Positions 31,901 to 37,931 of a DNA stretch of 64,000 nt are shown here, piece by piece (position 1 is the stretch's first letter; each line of letters starts with the position of its first letter). The stretch is taken from contig NC_077223.1 in NCBI RefSeq assembly GCF_024763615.1, positions 106,640,627 through 106,704,626 of the forward strand. Direction: 5' to 3'. The notes beneath the pieces were generated by a model, which did no database searches, was not told the DNA's origin, and worked only from the letters and a program-made list of their open reading frames with translations. Source of the DNA: Phlebotomus papatasi (lineage: Eukaryota; Arthropoda; Insecta; Diptera; Psychodidae). Position numbers and translations under genes: made by a program.

Positions 31901-32364
31901 TACTATTCTGTTAATTTATTAAATAAATTCTAAAGCTTGTGTACTTGTGGTGAGTTACCAACCACGCGCAAAAAGACCTCGTGATGGGTGTTAAAAAACG
32001 CATCTCGGAGAAGTTTTCCTGCCTCATTCTACCGTCTTTGCAGCTTTCACTGCTTCAATGCCCTATCATTTTGCTTTGGGAATAGCCTTCACTTACCGGC
32101 AATTGTGAATCTGTCCATGTAATTGATGAGATTCACGAAGCATAGCACTGAAACTGTGAACCACTCCCGCTTCCCAATTGACCTCAAGCCACTGTACTGA
32201 TATGAAGGTTCTGGCTTATCCTGATCACCAGATTCCAATGAGGCTGAAACACTCGCGGAATCTGGCATAAGCTGCTGTGAACTGCTCCTGGATGTGATTC
32301 TCGATGAGTCTGCCATGATGGGTATTTCCGTGGATACTTTCTGGTAGCCCTGATTTGTTGACAT
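4905..32364 (-). CDS. spin: Spinster, lysosomal MFS transporter (whole gene, 8 coding exons of which 2 are alternative)
   Basis: The joined exons encode about 537 residues with either alternative exon: 32364-32097, 11163-10806, 10739-10413, then 6862-6601 or 6448-6187, then 5503-5405, 5330-5078 and 4951-4905. All junctions are GT/AG and every phase closes. Landmarks of the Spinster family are LINYMDRFTIAGVL in the first membrane span, GYLGDRYSRR between spans 2 and 3, RALVGIGEASYSTIAPTII, GVPLGS, ADILL and SHALGDAGSPYLVG. Family knowledge: Spinster proteins are 12-span major facilitator proteins of late endosomes and lysosomes. They are implicated in lysosomal lipid or sugar export, autophagic lysosome reformation and synaptic growth control in flies. 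Intron 1 is 20.9 kb and holds an antisense LTR retrotransposon. The first in-frame ATG after an upstream TAG is at 32364. Confidence 0.93.
5078..5330 (-). CDS. spin: spin coding exon 6
   Basis: It encodes ISEAVKSLRRTEIATALNEE, a lumenal loop with a possible N-glycosylation site (NNST), and the last membrane span (VVEVLGAVFFLITSFYV), ending RDREKAKRAIAG. The acceptor TTTTAG and donor GCTG|GTGAGT leave one base. Confidence 0.92.
5405..5503 (-). CDS. spin: spin coding exon 5
   Basis: This 99 bp exon is in phase 0 at both ends (ACAG|TATGTC and GTG|GTAAGA). It encodes YVVMPTRRSTAEAFQILVSH and ALGDAGSPYLVGV, the highly conserved loop and span near the Spinster C-terminal half. Confidence 0.93.
6187..6448 (-). 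CDS. spin: spin alternative exon 4b
   Basis: It is also exactly 262 bp, with a strong acceptor (TTCTTTATTATTTCAG) and donor TTG|GTAAGA. It encodes VSFMFGGVALMSGAIGVPLG through WAIVADILL. Shared blocks with 4a are GVPLGS, CDP-ICA-GLL-S-P, FFA, LNL-W and IVADILL. Joining 4a to 4b would shift the frame because 262 is not a multiple of 3, so a functional transcript should carry only one of them. Confidence 0.88.
6601..6862 (-). CDS. spin: spin alternative exon 4a (distal to the promoter-side partner 4b)
   Basis: The 262 bp encode VAYRFGIVAMLAGLIGVPLG through WSIVADILL. It is a homologue of the next exon, 4b: by hand count about 49 of 87 residues match without gaps. The acceptor is poor because the eight bases before AG|CGTT are A-rich, with the pyrimidine run set back behind ATCACG. 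The donor is TTG|GTAAGG. It enters at phase 2 and leaves at phase 0, the same as exon 4b. Confidence 0.87.
6923..7157 (+). mobile_element. MITE family A copy 1
   Basis: The unit has CCGGAAATGTTAATTTTACC, GGTGTAAATATTACCC and CACCTAAAAA...GTTAATCGCACC, and is largely self-complementary. It ends abruptly at 7157 where another element begins. It lies 60 bp upstream of the spin exon 4a acceptor. The same unit occurs at 7434, 9972, 42490, 42723, 42952 and 60763. Confidence 0.8.
7158..7433. mobile_element. Short element with CAGGGGCC inverted ends
   Basis: The left end CAGGGGCCTCTCAAG and the reverse complement of the right end (CAGGGGCCCATCAAG) match at 13 of 15 positions. CAGGG starts resemble hAT-type ends. 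The flanks are not an 8-bp duplication. It sits exactly between truncated family A copies 1 and 2. Confidence 0.6.
7434..7651 (+). mobile_element. MITE family A copy 2
   Basis: It lacks the usual left end, starting at CCGGAAATG, and continues to the right end TTTTTTCTCAGTG. Its internal sequence follows copy 1 closely. Confidence 0.78.
7670..10333. mobile_element. 2.66 kb TA-flanked element in spin intron 3
   Basis: The left end is TA|GCGTAGACTGGGG..AATTTGGAAT. The reverse complement of the right end is TA|GGGTAGATTGGGG..GATTTGGAAT. These are inverted ends with only a few mismatches, and both are followed by TA. No transposase frame is seen. The frames near 9435 and 8565 show no recognisable domain. 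MITE A copy 3 is inserted near its right end. A 50 bp stretch at 8878-8930 recurs near 62223. Confidence 0.6.
9972..10217 (+). mobile_element. MITE family A copy 3
   Basis: It starts ACTGAGAGAAATCCGAAAAA and ends CTCTTTTTCTCAGTG. This copy shows both inverted CACTGAGA-type ends. Confidence 0.8.
10413..10739 (-). CDS. spin: spin coding exon 3
   Basis: It begins GYIIGSETAKLMGSWKWALR, matching the Spinster region around spans 5-6, and runs through the central cytosolic loop (EPQRGQSEG) into span 7 (FVAGALAWWGPTFMH). The donor is TCAAG|GTAAC, leaving two bases that accept either alternative exon. Confidence 0.92.
10806..11163 (-). CDS. spin: spin coding exon 2
   Basis: Acceptor TTTCAG|GTGTAC joins exon 1 to give FTIAGVLTDIQDHFGI. 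The exon covers about membrane spans 2-5, including GYLGDRYSRR (the MFS loop 2-3 motif) and RALVGIGEASYSTIAPTII. The donor GG|GTAAGA leaves two bases. Confidence 0.93.
11174..12220. other. spin intron 1, first part
   Basis: No gene seen. About 11790-11850 (ACAGCTTGTAATATCGGACA) resembles 41540-41600 and points to another dispersed repeat. Confidence 0.5.
12221..13420. mobile_element. 1.2 kb element with CCCAGCAGCGAAA ends and many short palindromic motifs
   Basis: The 13-bp ends CCCAGCAGCGAAA and TTTCGCTGCTGGG are perfect inverted repeats. The interior is packed with variants of AAGCCTTAC, GTAAGGC and TTACATGTAA in both orientations, dozens in all. There is no coding frame. Repeated subterminal motifs are a feature of hAT-like and other DNA transposons, but no clear target duplication is visible. 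Confidence 0.72.
13990..14345. repeat. TTTGTAAA/TTCGTAAA-rich repeat, family H
   Basis: Runs such as ACGAACTTTTTAGTAATTTA, GAGCATTTTGTAAGTC and TTCACAAATATTTACGAAC recur at 40726-40895. Related stretches occur at 33000-33200 and 39180-39490. Confidence 0.6.
14451..14645. mobile_element. 195 bp foldback MITE with 36-bp perfect ends
   Basis: Ends TA|GGGGATTCTGTAACAGTATG and the matching right end CATACTGTTACAGAATTCTTC|TA. From ATTCTG inward about 36 bases pair perfectly, suggesting a recent origin. The element has TA flanks and no coding capacity. Confidence 0.85.
15180..15637 (+). repeat. Putative 5' LTR
   Basis: The region upstream of the primer-binding site begins near TGTTGCGAGCGCAACATATT and contains a TATTTAAA-like promoter element and AATAAA at 15614-15619. 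The left boundary is uncertain because there is no second LTR to compare with. The right boundary is set by the site at 15638 and does not end in CA. Confidence 0.45.
15638..15655 (+). promoter_or_regulatory. Primer-binding-like site
   Basis: TGGCGCCCGACG follows the putative LTR. It resembles the complement of the 3' end of a tRNA-Lys (family knowledge: TGGCGCCC-type sites are common in insect gypsy-like elements), with about one mismatch in the first 12 bases. Confidence 0.6.
16068..17990 (+). CDS. gag: Retrotransposon Gag
   Basis: An intact frame of 640 residues from the ATG at 16068 (A-GAA-ATG-G context). An in-frame ATG 66 bp upstream would add an unlikely Phe-rich leader. The middle region around residues 320-480 is the capsid-like part (RRLKPLQLKDWGIRFSG, then a retrotrans_gag-like helical stretch with EEFREKFLSAF). 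The C-terminal third is Ser/Asn/Gly-rich, followed by two zinc knuckles. The first, at about residue 591, is a normal CX2CX4HX4C. The second, at about 613, reads CFKCGKIGTIYGLC, with Thr in place of the zinc-binding His. It is in a different frame from pol and overlaps the open part of the pol frame by 34 bases. Confidence 0.88.
   Translation: MEDFNPKFLSEEQLDWELQARGIKWPASLEEARDLLKVAIAGGNPLFPVEGDAKKIRDDTLQVIKKFREQVGNIEVLFSKQAEIFTMFQHIENKLKFTSDPRDPKNALYGPALAELANFRQQFREQLKNYAASGKVGGAIPRPASPVQKTKRLKSPKKSLFSDCYVQEKKKVPFEKPTSKLSASSESFVPEFLKHPYLSLSQDRRDTFDIPNIGSTVSQPQDRPQSQFVTVEQFNVQNAQIKGLENILKSIQDSMEQLRLSCAGRRSRSSSRSSSVHSGEFRDSQPQNLSRHYPFPTPAPRRLKPLQLKDWGIRFSGDRKGRKAKIFLRDVERMAMIQGVSLQEVVWSIRLLLSDGAETWYDSFSEYLLSCTWEEFREKFLSAFCNLESDFAIRKKIEDRKQGVGENAEVFLASMLALFEELDEEISEVEKVRLIRRNLHYSLSNALLLYEIPTLAELSQKLKLIERNRSYAFLDRPRNVRFNEIGSFQESSTNNSESLARTSDQRGRSGGNNSSSWGNSRQSGRGGGRNSSSRDNGRNGGRNTNFSSIQRQGGGSNSSNGAEGTSQSSNSNPNSNLNSNSNPNSQFRKNSCIHCKSNSHNVRSCPTRPKYLCFKCGKIGTIYGLCPVCNPQQGEPNATQ
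17957..17990 (+). promoter_or_regulatory. Candidate gag-pol frameshift overlap
   Basis: The pol frame is open upstream to 17957 and overlaps gag up to its TAG at 17988-17990. Within it the gag codons CAG GGG GAA CCC contain a run AGGGGGAA where a -1 slip is conceivable. It is not a classical slippery heptamer. Reinitiation at 18035 is the alternative. Confidence 0.35.
18035..21163 (+). CDS. pol: Retrotransposon Pol polyprotein (PR-RT-RH-IN)
   Basis: An intact frame of 1042 residues counted from the first ATG; the frame is open from 17957 inside the gag end, in the -1 frame relative to gag. Domains: aspartic protease with LLDSGAS at about residues 75-81; reverse transcriptase with FLDD at 373-376 (a variant of YxDD) and a preceding LSSIDLSDAFLQIPL; RNase H with RADASDVGAGG near 521 and ETDHSALQWIL; integrase with an HHCC finger near 705-750, catalytic D in SADFIG, D in LLTDNGSS and E in NPTERANR; and a C-terminal chromo/GPF-like end. 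All catalytic residues I can check are present, so the coding part looks functional even though the element has no visible 3' LTR. Confidence 0.92.
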   Translation: MDDSNDQDLISFVDTINVNSNTVGDLIQFESDNESLISDDSVPPSEVESFIIYPNGENRPYIKVKIFDIEEAMALLDSGASQSILGCGCMNLVKILKLVPRTSNIVVRVADGSTYLSTKVVDLMITFNGRTELIPTLLVPEISIPFTLGMDFWHAFGIQPVLLNALSTVPDSQDNQILLSQSERLELEKSIKNFLITTEDFFGCTDILKHTIDTGDNPPVRKPSYPVPYHLLPAVDIEIQRLVRMGVLREVSFSPWNSPPNIQMKKSGKIRICTDARGLNKVTIRDAYAIPNLESIINRIESSKYLSSIDLSDAFLQIPLDEESQIKTSFAIPGRKMYCYRRMPFGLVNSPMTMARLMDIVIGCDLEPNVFCFLDDIIVLTQDFESHLKILNEVAGRLKKANLSINLEKSKFCMSELDYLGYTLSTQGLSTNDGKVQAICNIPVPKTPKALRQFLGMAGWFRRFIPNFASISAPLTDLLKGNPLRIEWSPEADRGFSELKQLLVSAPILKLPDYSQPFIVRADASDVGAGGVLVQGVGNEEGVICYISRKFTAAEQKYSTTEKEALACLFCLRRFSQFLLHTKFTLETDHSALQWILSQKQARGRIGRWLLEFQQFDFDIVHRPGKSNVIADFLSRNVNTISTREDKWYASLYDQVSKSPSSLPEYKLEDGRLYKYIRYKTPLGTYSFRWRCCVPKGERQAILQKYHDDPTSAHFGFFKTFRRITEYFYWPCLRTDVRNYIRKCETCKKSKAPNYDLTPPMGNHVVASRPWEHLSADFIGPLVPSTMGHRFILVLIDKLTKYVLLYPLRNSTANSVIKILSQNVFPQFGVPRVLLTDNGSSFKSAQLQSFLRNLGVAQWFTSGYTPQANPTERANRTIVTAIRSYIGSKHTNWPKYLAEIGMAMRSSVHDTTQFSPYYLNFGQNMISHGDEYTHSDANTIPSIEERIKELKLARQKAMDRSKKCHEASKKRYDLRKKPGRFSVGDVVYRRSFVLSDANKKIQAKFCPWVKSKVLSVHGQTYELEDLNTHRKAVFHRKDIKPG
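21201..21934. other. spin intron 1 after the retrotransposon
   Basis: AT-rich, no gene and no LTR-like repeat of the 5' end. I see nothing else in it. Confidence 0.5.
21937..22363. mobile_element. TA-flanked MITE family D copy 1 (427 bp)
   Basis: Ends TA|GGGTAAGTGTACCAAATTCC and the reverse complement of GGAATTTGG-like CGAAATTTGGCACACTTACCC|TA. It contains CATACTCTAGAGATTAAGC, which is the unoccupied equivalent of the nested insertion site in copy 2 (55687-56250). Confidence 0.85.
22366..23620. other. spin intron 1, no recognised feature
   Basis: Short frames on both strands lack recognisable domains. No inverted repeat of note was seen. Confidence 0.45.
23621..23884. mobile_element. Foldback MITE family M copy 1
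   Basis: The left end ATGGCTCCAGCACACCTTTT is matched by the right end AAAAGGTATACTGGAGCCAT. Internal arms also pair (TGAAGTCGAAATTCGAAT with ATTCGAATTTCGACTTCA). A sister copy starts about 40 bp downstream in the same orientation. Confidence 0.82.
23926..24189. mobile_element. Foldback MITE family M copy 2
   Basis: The ends ATGGCTCCGGCACACCTTTT and AAAAGGTGTGTCGGAGCCAT pair almost perfectly. The element is the same length as copy 1 but the interior has diverged. Confidence 0.82.
24195..24420. repeat. Repeat with AAAATCCCGAAA-like inverted motifs
   Basis: Left-hand motifs (GGTGGCAGCCAAAATCGCGA, ACCGAAAAGGCCAAAAGTCC) pair with right-hand ones (GGGATTTTAGCTTTCGGCG, TTTTGACTTTCGCC). A clearer relative is at 52575-52835. 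Confidence 0.55.
24804..25680. mobile_element. TA-flanked element built of ACTATAATAGT palindromes (877 bp)
   Basis: Ends TA|CACAGTAAAAAAA and TTTTTTTTACTGTG|TA fit a mariner-like MITE. The interior holds about a dozen palindromes of the form CACTATTATAGTG or CTACTATAATAGTG, separated by TTCAACAA/TTGTTGAA motifs. There is no coding frame. Confidence 0.8.
25683..26916. other. spin intron 1, no recognised gene
   Basis: A short stretch near 26005-26045 (GTCTGAAGCTTGAATCGTTCGAAG-like) resembles 63640-63680. Nothing else stands out. Confidence 0.45.
26917..28196. mobile_element. 1.28 kb element family F copy 1
   Basis: The ends CCCGGCTAACACA and TGTGTTAGCCGGG are perfect 13-bp inverted repeats. 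The flanking parts carry inverted variants of TTAAGTACTTA (for example ATTAAGTACATAATTAAGG and AATAAGTACTTAATG). No transposase is seen. A second copy lies at 45020-46343 and diverged pieces at 29850-29920 and 31590-31655. Confidence 0.78.
28197..32096. other. spin intron 1, proximal part with diverged repeats
   Basis: 30405-30890 and 31108-31540 are distant relatives. They share, in order, GTAAAATTGGACAC/GTAATTTCGGCCA, AAATAAATTGATTAAAAT-type, ACGTTAAATTTT-type and CAGTGAGGTAGT/CGGTGAGGTAGT motifs. Fragments of family F flank them (29850-29920, 31590-31655). No gene was found. Confidence 0.5.
32097..32364 (-). CDS. spin: spin coding exon 1
   Basis: The cytosolic N-terminus is Ser-rich and leads into the first membrane span (VCFVNLINYMDRFTIA-like). 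The frame is open further upstream only to 32397, where it would need a GTG start. An in-frame TAG lies just beyond, so the ATG at 32364 is the first usable start. Its context is weak (C at -3). A second in-frame ATG at 32316 (codon 17, MADSS) has a strong context with A at -3 and G at +4, and could also be used. The donor is GCCG|GTAAGT, leaving one base. Confidence 0.88.
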
Positions 32365-32860
32365 GGGGGAGGGAGAGGAACTTAAATCTTCCGGCACAGA
32401 ACACTATCCTTGATAAGCAAATTGCTTTTTTTTCTTCCTTTTGCACAATTTCAAAAATTACAAACACTTCATACTGGCTACTAAATGTTATCAAGCAATC
32501 AAAAGAAAGTCATTTCGAGAGAAATTTAGAAATCTCTCCAAATTTTCTTCTTTTTTTTTTTGGTAATTCAGAGAAAATCTGCAAGGTTTTGTTTTTCAAG
32601 GAACTTGCAGTAAGAACACACACTAATTCACAAGATGTATTAACTCTTTTCCTCTCTATAAATTTACTGTGCCACTTCTGAGGATACTGATTATTTTAAC
32701 TGATTCTCTTGAGCTCAATAAATCTTCAAAAGAAATCTTACACGTCCTCAACAAGACACGTTCAATGGCTGACTGACGCGCTGCAGAAAAGATGACGCGG
32801 ACGGTGGCATGATTATACCACTGTGAAGTTAGCAACATTTTCACAATCACCAAACGCATT
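32365..32860 (-). promoter_or_regulatory. spin 5' untranslated region and possible promoter
   Basis: The sequence upstream of the spin start lacks coding signal and has a locally GC-richer patch near 32755-32810. A 5' exon or promoter is inferred only from position. No TATA box or initiator can be assigned. Confidence 0.3.
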
Positions 32861-33334
32861 TGCAGTTTTTTATTTAAATATTCAAATTAACGTATTTTCA
32901 CGATATGCTCTTTTCCTAAGATTTTTCCAGAAGAAAATAAATTTTTATATTTTAAAGTTATAATTCTTATGCAGTCGTAGGTCGGAAATAAAATGATTGC
33001 ATTATTTGTAAGACCTGTAAAACAGTTTGTAAGTTAAAGTTTGTGTTTACGAAATCCTAACAAAAAATTGCAAAAAGCTTGGAGTGTTTTTGTCAAAATT
33101 GGTGGTAACGTGATGACTTGATGAGTGTTTTTTTGTCCTTTTATAAACATTTATTCGCAAATGTACGTAAAGTATACGTAAATAAACAGAACATATTTTT
33201 TTTCAAAGATCAAAAAAACTCAAGTGAAGTGATCATGAAAGAGCTCATTTTTTTACGATTTTTTTTAGTGCGTTAGGGGGAGTTGGGGCTGCTGAGCTGT
33301 GGGGCTATATACGATTTTTTCGCAATACAGTATA

Positions 33335-33568
33335 CAGTAGACTCTCACTCAATCGGTTCTTTTTCAATCGGGCGATAAATTTTGTTGACAATTTTCACGT
33401 TTAATTATGAAGCTAATTTGCTCAAATTCGCTGTAGTTCTTCCTATTTTATCGTGATTCTTTATAATTGAGCGCTTTTTGTGGAATTTACAAAGGCTTTG
33501 ACGCCCAAATCAAGCGATAAACCGGATGACATTTTGCCTCAAATGCCCATTTGAGAGAGAGTCTACTG
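33335..33568. mobile_element. Pogo-like TA-flanked MITE (234 bp)
   Basis: Ends TA|CAGTAGACTCTCACTCAA and TTGAGAGAGAGTCTACTG|TA. CAGTA-starting ends with TA duplication are typical of pogo/Tigger-type elements. Confidence 0.78.
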
Positions 33569-35594
33569 TATTTCTGAAGAAAACTAGGTGTTAACATGAT
33601 GTAATTTGGATAGACAAAACAATTGTGGATCTAAATAAAATGTTTGCAAAGACCGGGGGTGAAATGATAACTTTGGCTCTCGCTAGTATCGATCCGACAT
33701 TATCGAATCTCTAGTATCGTTAGATCCAAATGATGAGATGAAATGAATGTCGGCTCTTCACGCATTGTCGGCTTGTTCTTGTGACACTTTGGGACAGTGA
33801 AATATAACCTCACTCTCGCTTCCCGTCAAATAATATCTGCAGATATCTTTAAGATTTCTGTAGAGAAAATCTACACCTCTACAGAATATCTGCAGATAAA
33901 TTCTGTAGATATTCTTACGAATTTTATTTGGGCTTGGGACAAAATTCGTCAGAATATTTCGGCAGATTTTCTGACGAATTTCTGTAGATATTCTGTAGAT
34001 TTTTTCTACATTCCAGACTTTCCAGACAAGATGTGTCAGAAGAGATGGAAAAATTTTTCACTGAAGTTTGCAAAATTCTATAGAGTTATTCTTAGTGATA
34101 TCACGGTGTTTATATAAAATAAAGAATTCTGCGACGCCGTGTTACAAGTAGAGAAAAGTGAAGTGAAAACTTTAAACAGAGTGTCGACCAAAATTTCGTG
34201 TTTTTGTATCATTCGATTGGCGATTTTTAAGAAATTAGTATTTTTGCTCGCAGTTTTTTTACTTATCTAAAATGTGTACTCGGTAATGCTTGTTAAGCAG
34301 AGCATACAATTTTCTTTATAACTTCTACAGTTTCTTCATAAATCAACAATATTTTTGTGAAGTAATGGAGGTTATGCAGATTTTCTAGGGAGAAATTCTG
34401 CCGAGAATCTGCAGATTTTCTCTGAATGTACTAGAATATACCGTTAAAATTCAAAAAAACCTCCGAGTAAAATCGGCAGGTAGAGCAATGATTTGACGGG
34501 TTGTTTTTATTTTGCAATCGGAATTATTTCTGTGATTTTATTGCTTTTTAGAAATTAAAAAATGAACCCAGAAATTAAAAAATGAATTTCATGGAAAGTG
34601 TGATTTTGGGGAAACTAAACATTCATTTTGATGAACGAAAAGACGCAAAAATCGCGTTATGAAAATTACTCTTTAAAGCTTCTGAAAGATGTGTAAGCAT
34701 AAAAAAAATCATATATGTGAAAATCTATCTATTTACACGTATATTTTCTGTTTGCCTTGCATTTTTCAATTCAATTCAATTCAATTCAATTCAAATTTAT
34801 TTCAATCACAAAAAAACAAAATAACAAAATAACTGACCCTAATTGTTTATTGTCCTAATGTTTTACAAAATAACTGACCCTCGAAGACATATTTCACTAA
34901 TGATACTGAAGAAATGGTTCCAGGAATTTCAAGAATGATATCCTTCTCTGTTCCATCAGTACGCGGATTATTTTGGATTGTGAACTTTAATAGTTCTCAG
35001 GGCAGGGCAGAAGGTCCAAAAGAAAAGTAATGAATCTATGGTCATCTCCGACAACTCATGAGTTTCTGTTGAATATGTTCCATTTGGCCACAATGGATCT
35101 ATGAGCAACTTCTTCCTGGACACTGCCTCAAATGTTTCAGCTTTCATTACCGTGTATGCTAGCTGCTTTTCTGATGAGCCTTTCTAAGTCGACGGAAGGG
35201 TAATTTTGTGGTTCATTGAACTCAGTCAACAGAATACAATTTTTCGCATTCAATTTGGCCAAAATAATTTCAAGAAATTCCATATTTTATGGTGAGGCCA
35301 ACATGAATAAAATTTCAGAAAAACTGTTTTTTTTTAGTAAAAAAAATTTAATAAAGATAAATTAAAATTGTAATACAATTATATACATACTAAAAAATGT
35401 AAAATGTTCATTAAATTTCCCTTCGAGAGTGCAAATCGACAGCTTTTGAGGTGTCGATAAATTAGTGGCGAGAAATTATCGACACTAGCAACATAAAATG
35501 CAAGTTATCATCTCGATCGCCCATAATCGACACTCGATACTAGCGATGCATCGCAATGGGACAGTTATCATTTCACCTCAGCTTTGCTTAGGAA
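33569..35594. other. Repeat-rich stretch without gene
   Basis: 33826-34015 contains many variants of TCTGTAGATATTC/GAATATCTGCAGA in both orientations, which also create an open frame of no evident meaning. 34768-34797 is a (TTCAA)n microsatellite. Nothing else recognised. Confidence 0.5.
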
Positions 35595-35596
35595 TA

Positions 35597-36647
35597 GGGT
35601 AAATTAAGCTAATTCAAAGCCTGCTCCAAATGGAAATTTTTCGCTACTCCAAATGGAAACGTCACTGTTTTCCTGATAAATACTGTACTAAATTACTATA
35701 TTTATATATTCTATATACCACACTTTCATTATTTAGCTAATTTTGCTCCAAATAAAGCGAATATCCATTCATATCCACAAATTTTAATTTGGTAATTTCA
35801 GAGAAAAATTAAAAAAGTAGCTTTTCACCATCGAATTTTTCATCGATCGACCATGTTTTCCAATGAAAAACACAATGAGGTGACTGTTGTTTATTCGTTT
35901 TGCTTAACATTTATGACATATTTCTGGCTAATTTTAGTTAAATTAAGTGCTAATCTTTATTGTTAACGCTACGTGAAATTTTCAAATGAAAATGAAATCC
36001 CGGAAATATGACTTTTTGGGGAGATTTTCTTATTGTTTTAGATGGTAAAGGAGAAAAGACCAGGAATAAGAATAAATCCTTCACTCAAGAGCAACTCAAC
36101 AAGGTTTTGGAAGCCTTTCGTTCCGGTTTCACTTACACTGTTTGTGTCCAATTAGAAACTTTCCCTTGTCTCCATTTAGATTAATTTGTTTCCAATCGAA
36201 GCATTTTACACTCACGTATTTTTCTTGTATTTAAGAAATTTTAAAATTACATCTAAAGAATTTTCACTAAACAGTAACATTCTAGAAGAGTCAAGGAGCA
36301 AATTTATGTAATTCTCTTCAGAAAAAATATGAACTTAATGTGTTAAATCTTCTGTCAAAGTTAACTCTTTCCGGACCGCAGCATATGATGCAAGCCAATT
36401 TCACAATTTCTTAATCAAAAATATCTAAGCTCAGGAGTTAATTGAGGTCTTACAAAAAATATCTTACATTTGGACATCCTTATAGTTTGTAATCATCCAT
36501 AAGAATAGGATTTTTATCAGTTCTGAATAATTAAAAAACATTATTTTTTCACAGAACATTCATATGCTGTTTTGGGTACTCAGAGTCCCAAAAGAGACGA
36601 AAGAGTTAAAGCGTCTGGAAATGGTTTTGAATTAGGATATTTACCCT
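35597..36647. mobile_element. TA-flanked element with GGGTAAAT ends (1.05 kb), hosting a TTAA element
   Basis: The left end is TA|GGGTAAATTAAGCTAATTC. The reverse complement of the right end is TA|GGGTAAATATCCTAATTC. The TTAA-flanked repeat 36365-36606 lies just inside the right end. There is no coding frame. Confidence 0.6.
36365..36606. mobile_element. TTAA-flanked MITE family L (242 bp)
   Basis: TTAA|CTCTTTCCGG on the left and GACGAAAGAG|TTAA on the right. TTAA duplications are characteristic of piggyBac-type insertion. Relatives at 687-1175 and 42290-42475. Confidence 0.65.
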
Positions 36648-36649
36648 AC

Positions 36650-37850
36650 TAGAGGAATTCTGATGCTAGTCCGGGAACAAGGGGGTTTTTCTCGTTTTCA
36701 ATTTTGTCTTAAGTAAATTGAGGGTGATTGCGATGGATTGGAAGGTTCCACCTTTTCCAAAAACATTAAAAAAAAACATTTATATTTTATGAAAAAATTT
36801 ATTTTTAACAAAATGAGACTTTTTTTCAAAAAAATCAAGTCAATATTGTACAATAATACGCAAAAAGTAAAAATAAAAATTTATAATATACGATATTTAA
36901 GAATTTGAATTACAGAATAATTTAACAATATACTATTCTGCACAATATATTCACTGATAATAAATTGTAAAGGGACAAAAATACATTCTATTTACAGATA
37001 AATAGAGCTTTTATAAATTGTATTTCACATTGAGATAGCGAATAGTTTAATTTAGGTATAGTTCAAGTTAAGCTGATAATTTGACTAACAGTATATTTTC
37101 TTTTTAAATTGTGAACCATGTTTTTTCTTTCTCTAATAAATTTTCTGCGTATCTTCGAAAAAGACATCAGCTATTTCCTATTAAAATCGTTTTTTCTTCT
37201 GTTTTACTTTTTTTTTTGGGAAAAGCTGTTTTGAATAATCAGCCAAATAGCTGTGTAAATTGTTTAATATTTGCAGAACCATGTTTTGTTCAAGCTTAAG
37301 AATTAGATAATCTCATTAAATTTGGAAGAAAATCTCATACAAGATAGGATTTATAGGTTCAAACATTTTTGTTAATTGATTTTCATAAGATAATTGAACC
37401 ACTTAATTGAACCAATTTTTACTTCACTTTTATGTTTTTTGAAAAATTCATAAAAATGTGGAATGTTTGTTTTTGGTGCATCACACTACAATAAAAACTA
37501 TTCATTTGGATAAAACCTAGCTAAGTTTTTTTTCATGTAAAATAACGAAAAAATATTTGTCATTCCTTTTCAAAAGCACTAAATTTCATTGTTAAAAAAT
37601 TTACTGATATTCATATTTTTCATTCTATTTTTTTATCCTTTATTTTTTTTATTTATTCTTTTAAATACTATTGATATATTTGATTGTTTTGGGAGATATT
37701 GTGTCTATGTGTTGTTGTTTTTTTTTTTGTGTTTTTGGAAAAACTTAGTACTTATCTTTTGGAGGGTAATGAAAAATCACAAAATTTGTTGTTGGTTTTC
37801 TCAAAAGCATGAGAAAGCCGTCACAAAATATTTCTTAAGCAACAATTGAT
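36650..37850. other. AT-rich interval downstream of Mctp
   Basis: Very AT-rich, with short frames of low-complexity residues. It probably includes the 3' untranslated region of Mctp next to 37851. No other feature seen. Confidence 0.45.
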
Positions 37851-37931
37851 TTAAGCAGCTTTCATCTTTTTTCTAGGATCTCTCCTCGTCATCTCAGGCG
37901 TTGAATGTGTTACTAATTCTCTGAACATTAT
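37851..37931 (-). CDS. Mctp: Mctp terminal coding exon 10
   Basis: After TATTTTAG the frame reads IMFRELVTHSTPEMTRRDPR then KKMKAA and TAA. The R-E-L and basic tail agree with MCTP C-termini, and phase 0 fits exon 9. Confidence 0.82.
   Translation of the reverse strand: MMFRELVTHSTPEMTRRDPRKKMKAA

Noticed and set aside
32365..32397. Spin N-terminal extension PEDLSSSPSP
   Set aside because: It would need a GTG start; an in-frame TAG precedes it and the first ATG is at 32364.
33797..34117. 106-residue frame with repeated SVDIL-type words
   Set aside because: Produced by TCTGTAGATATTC repeats.
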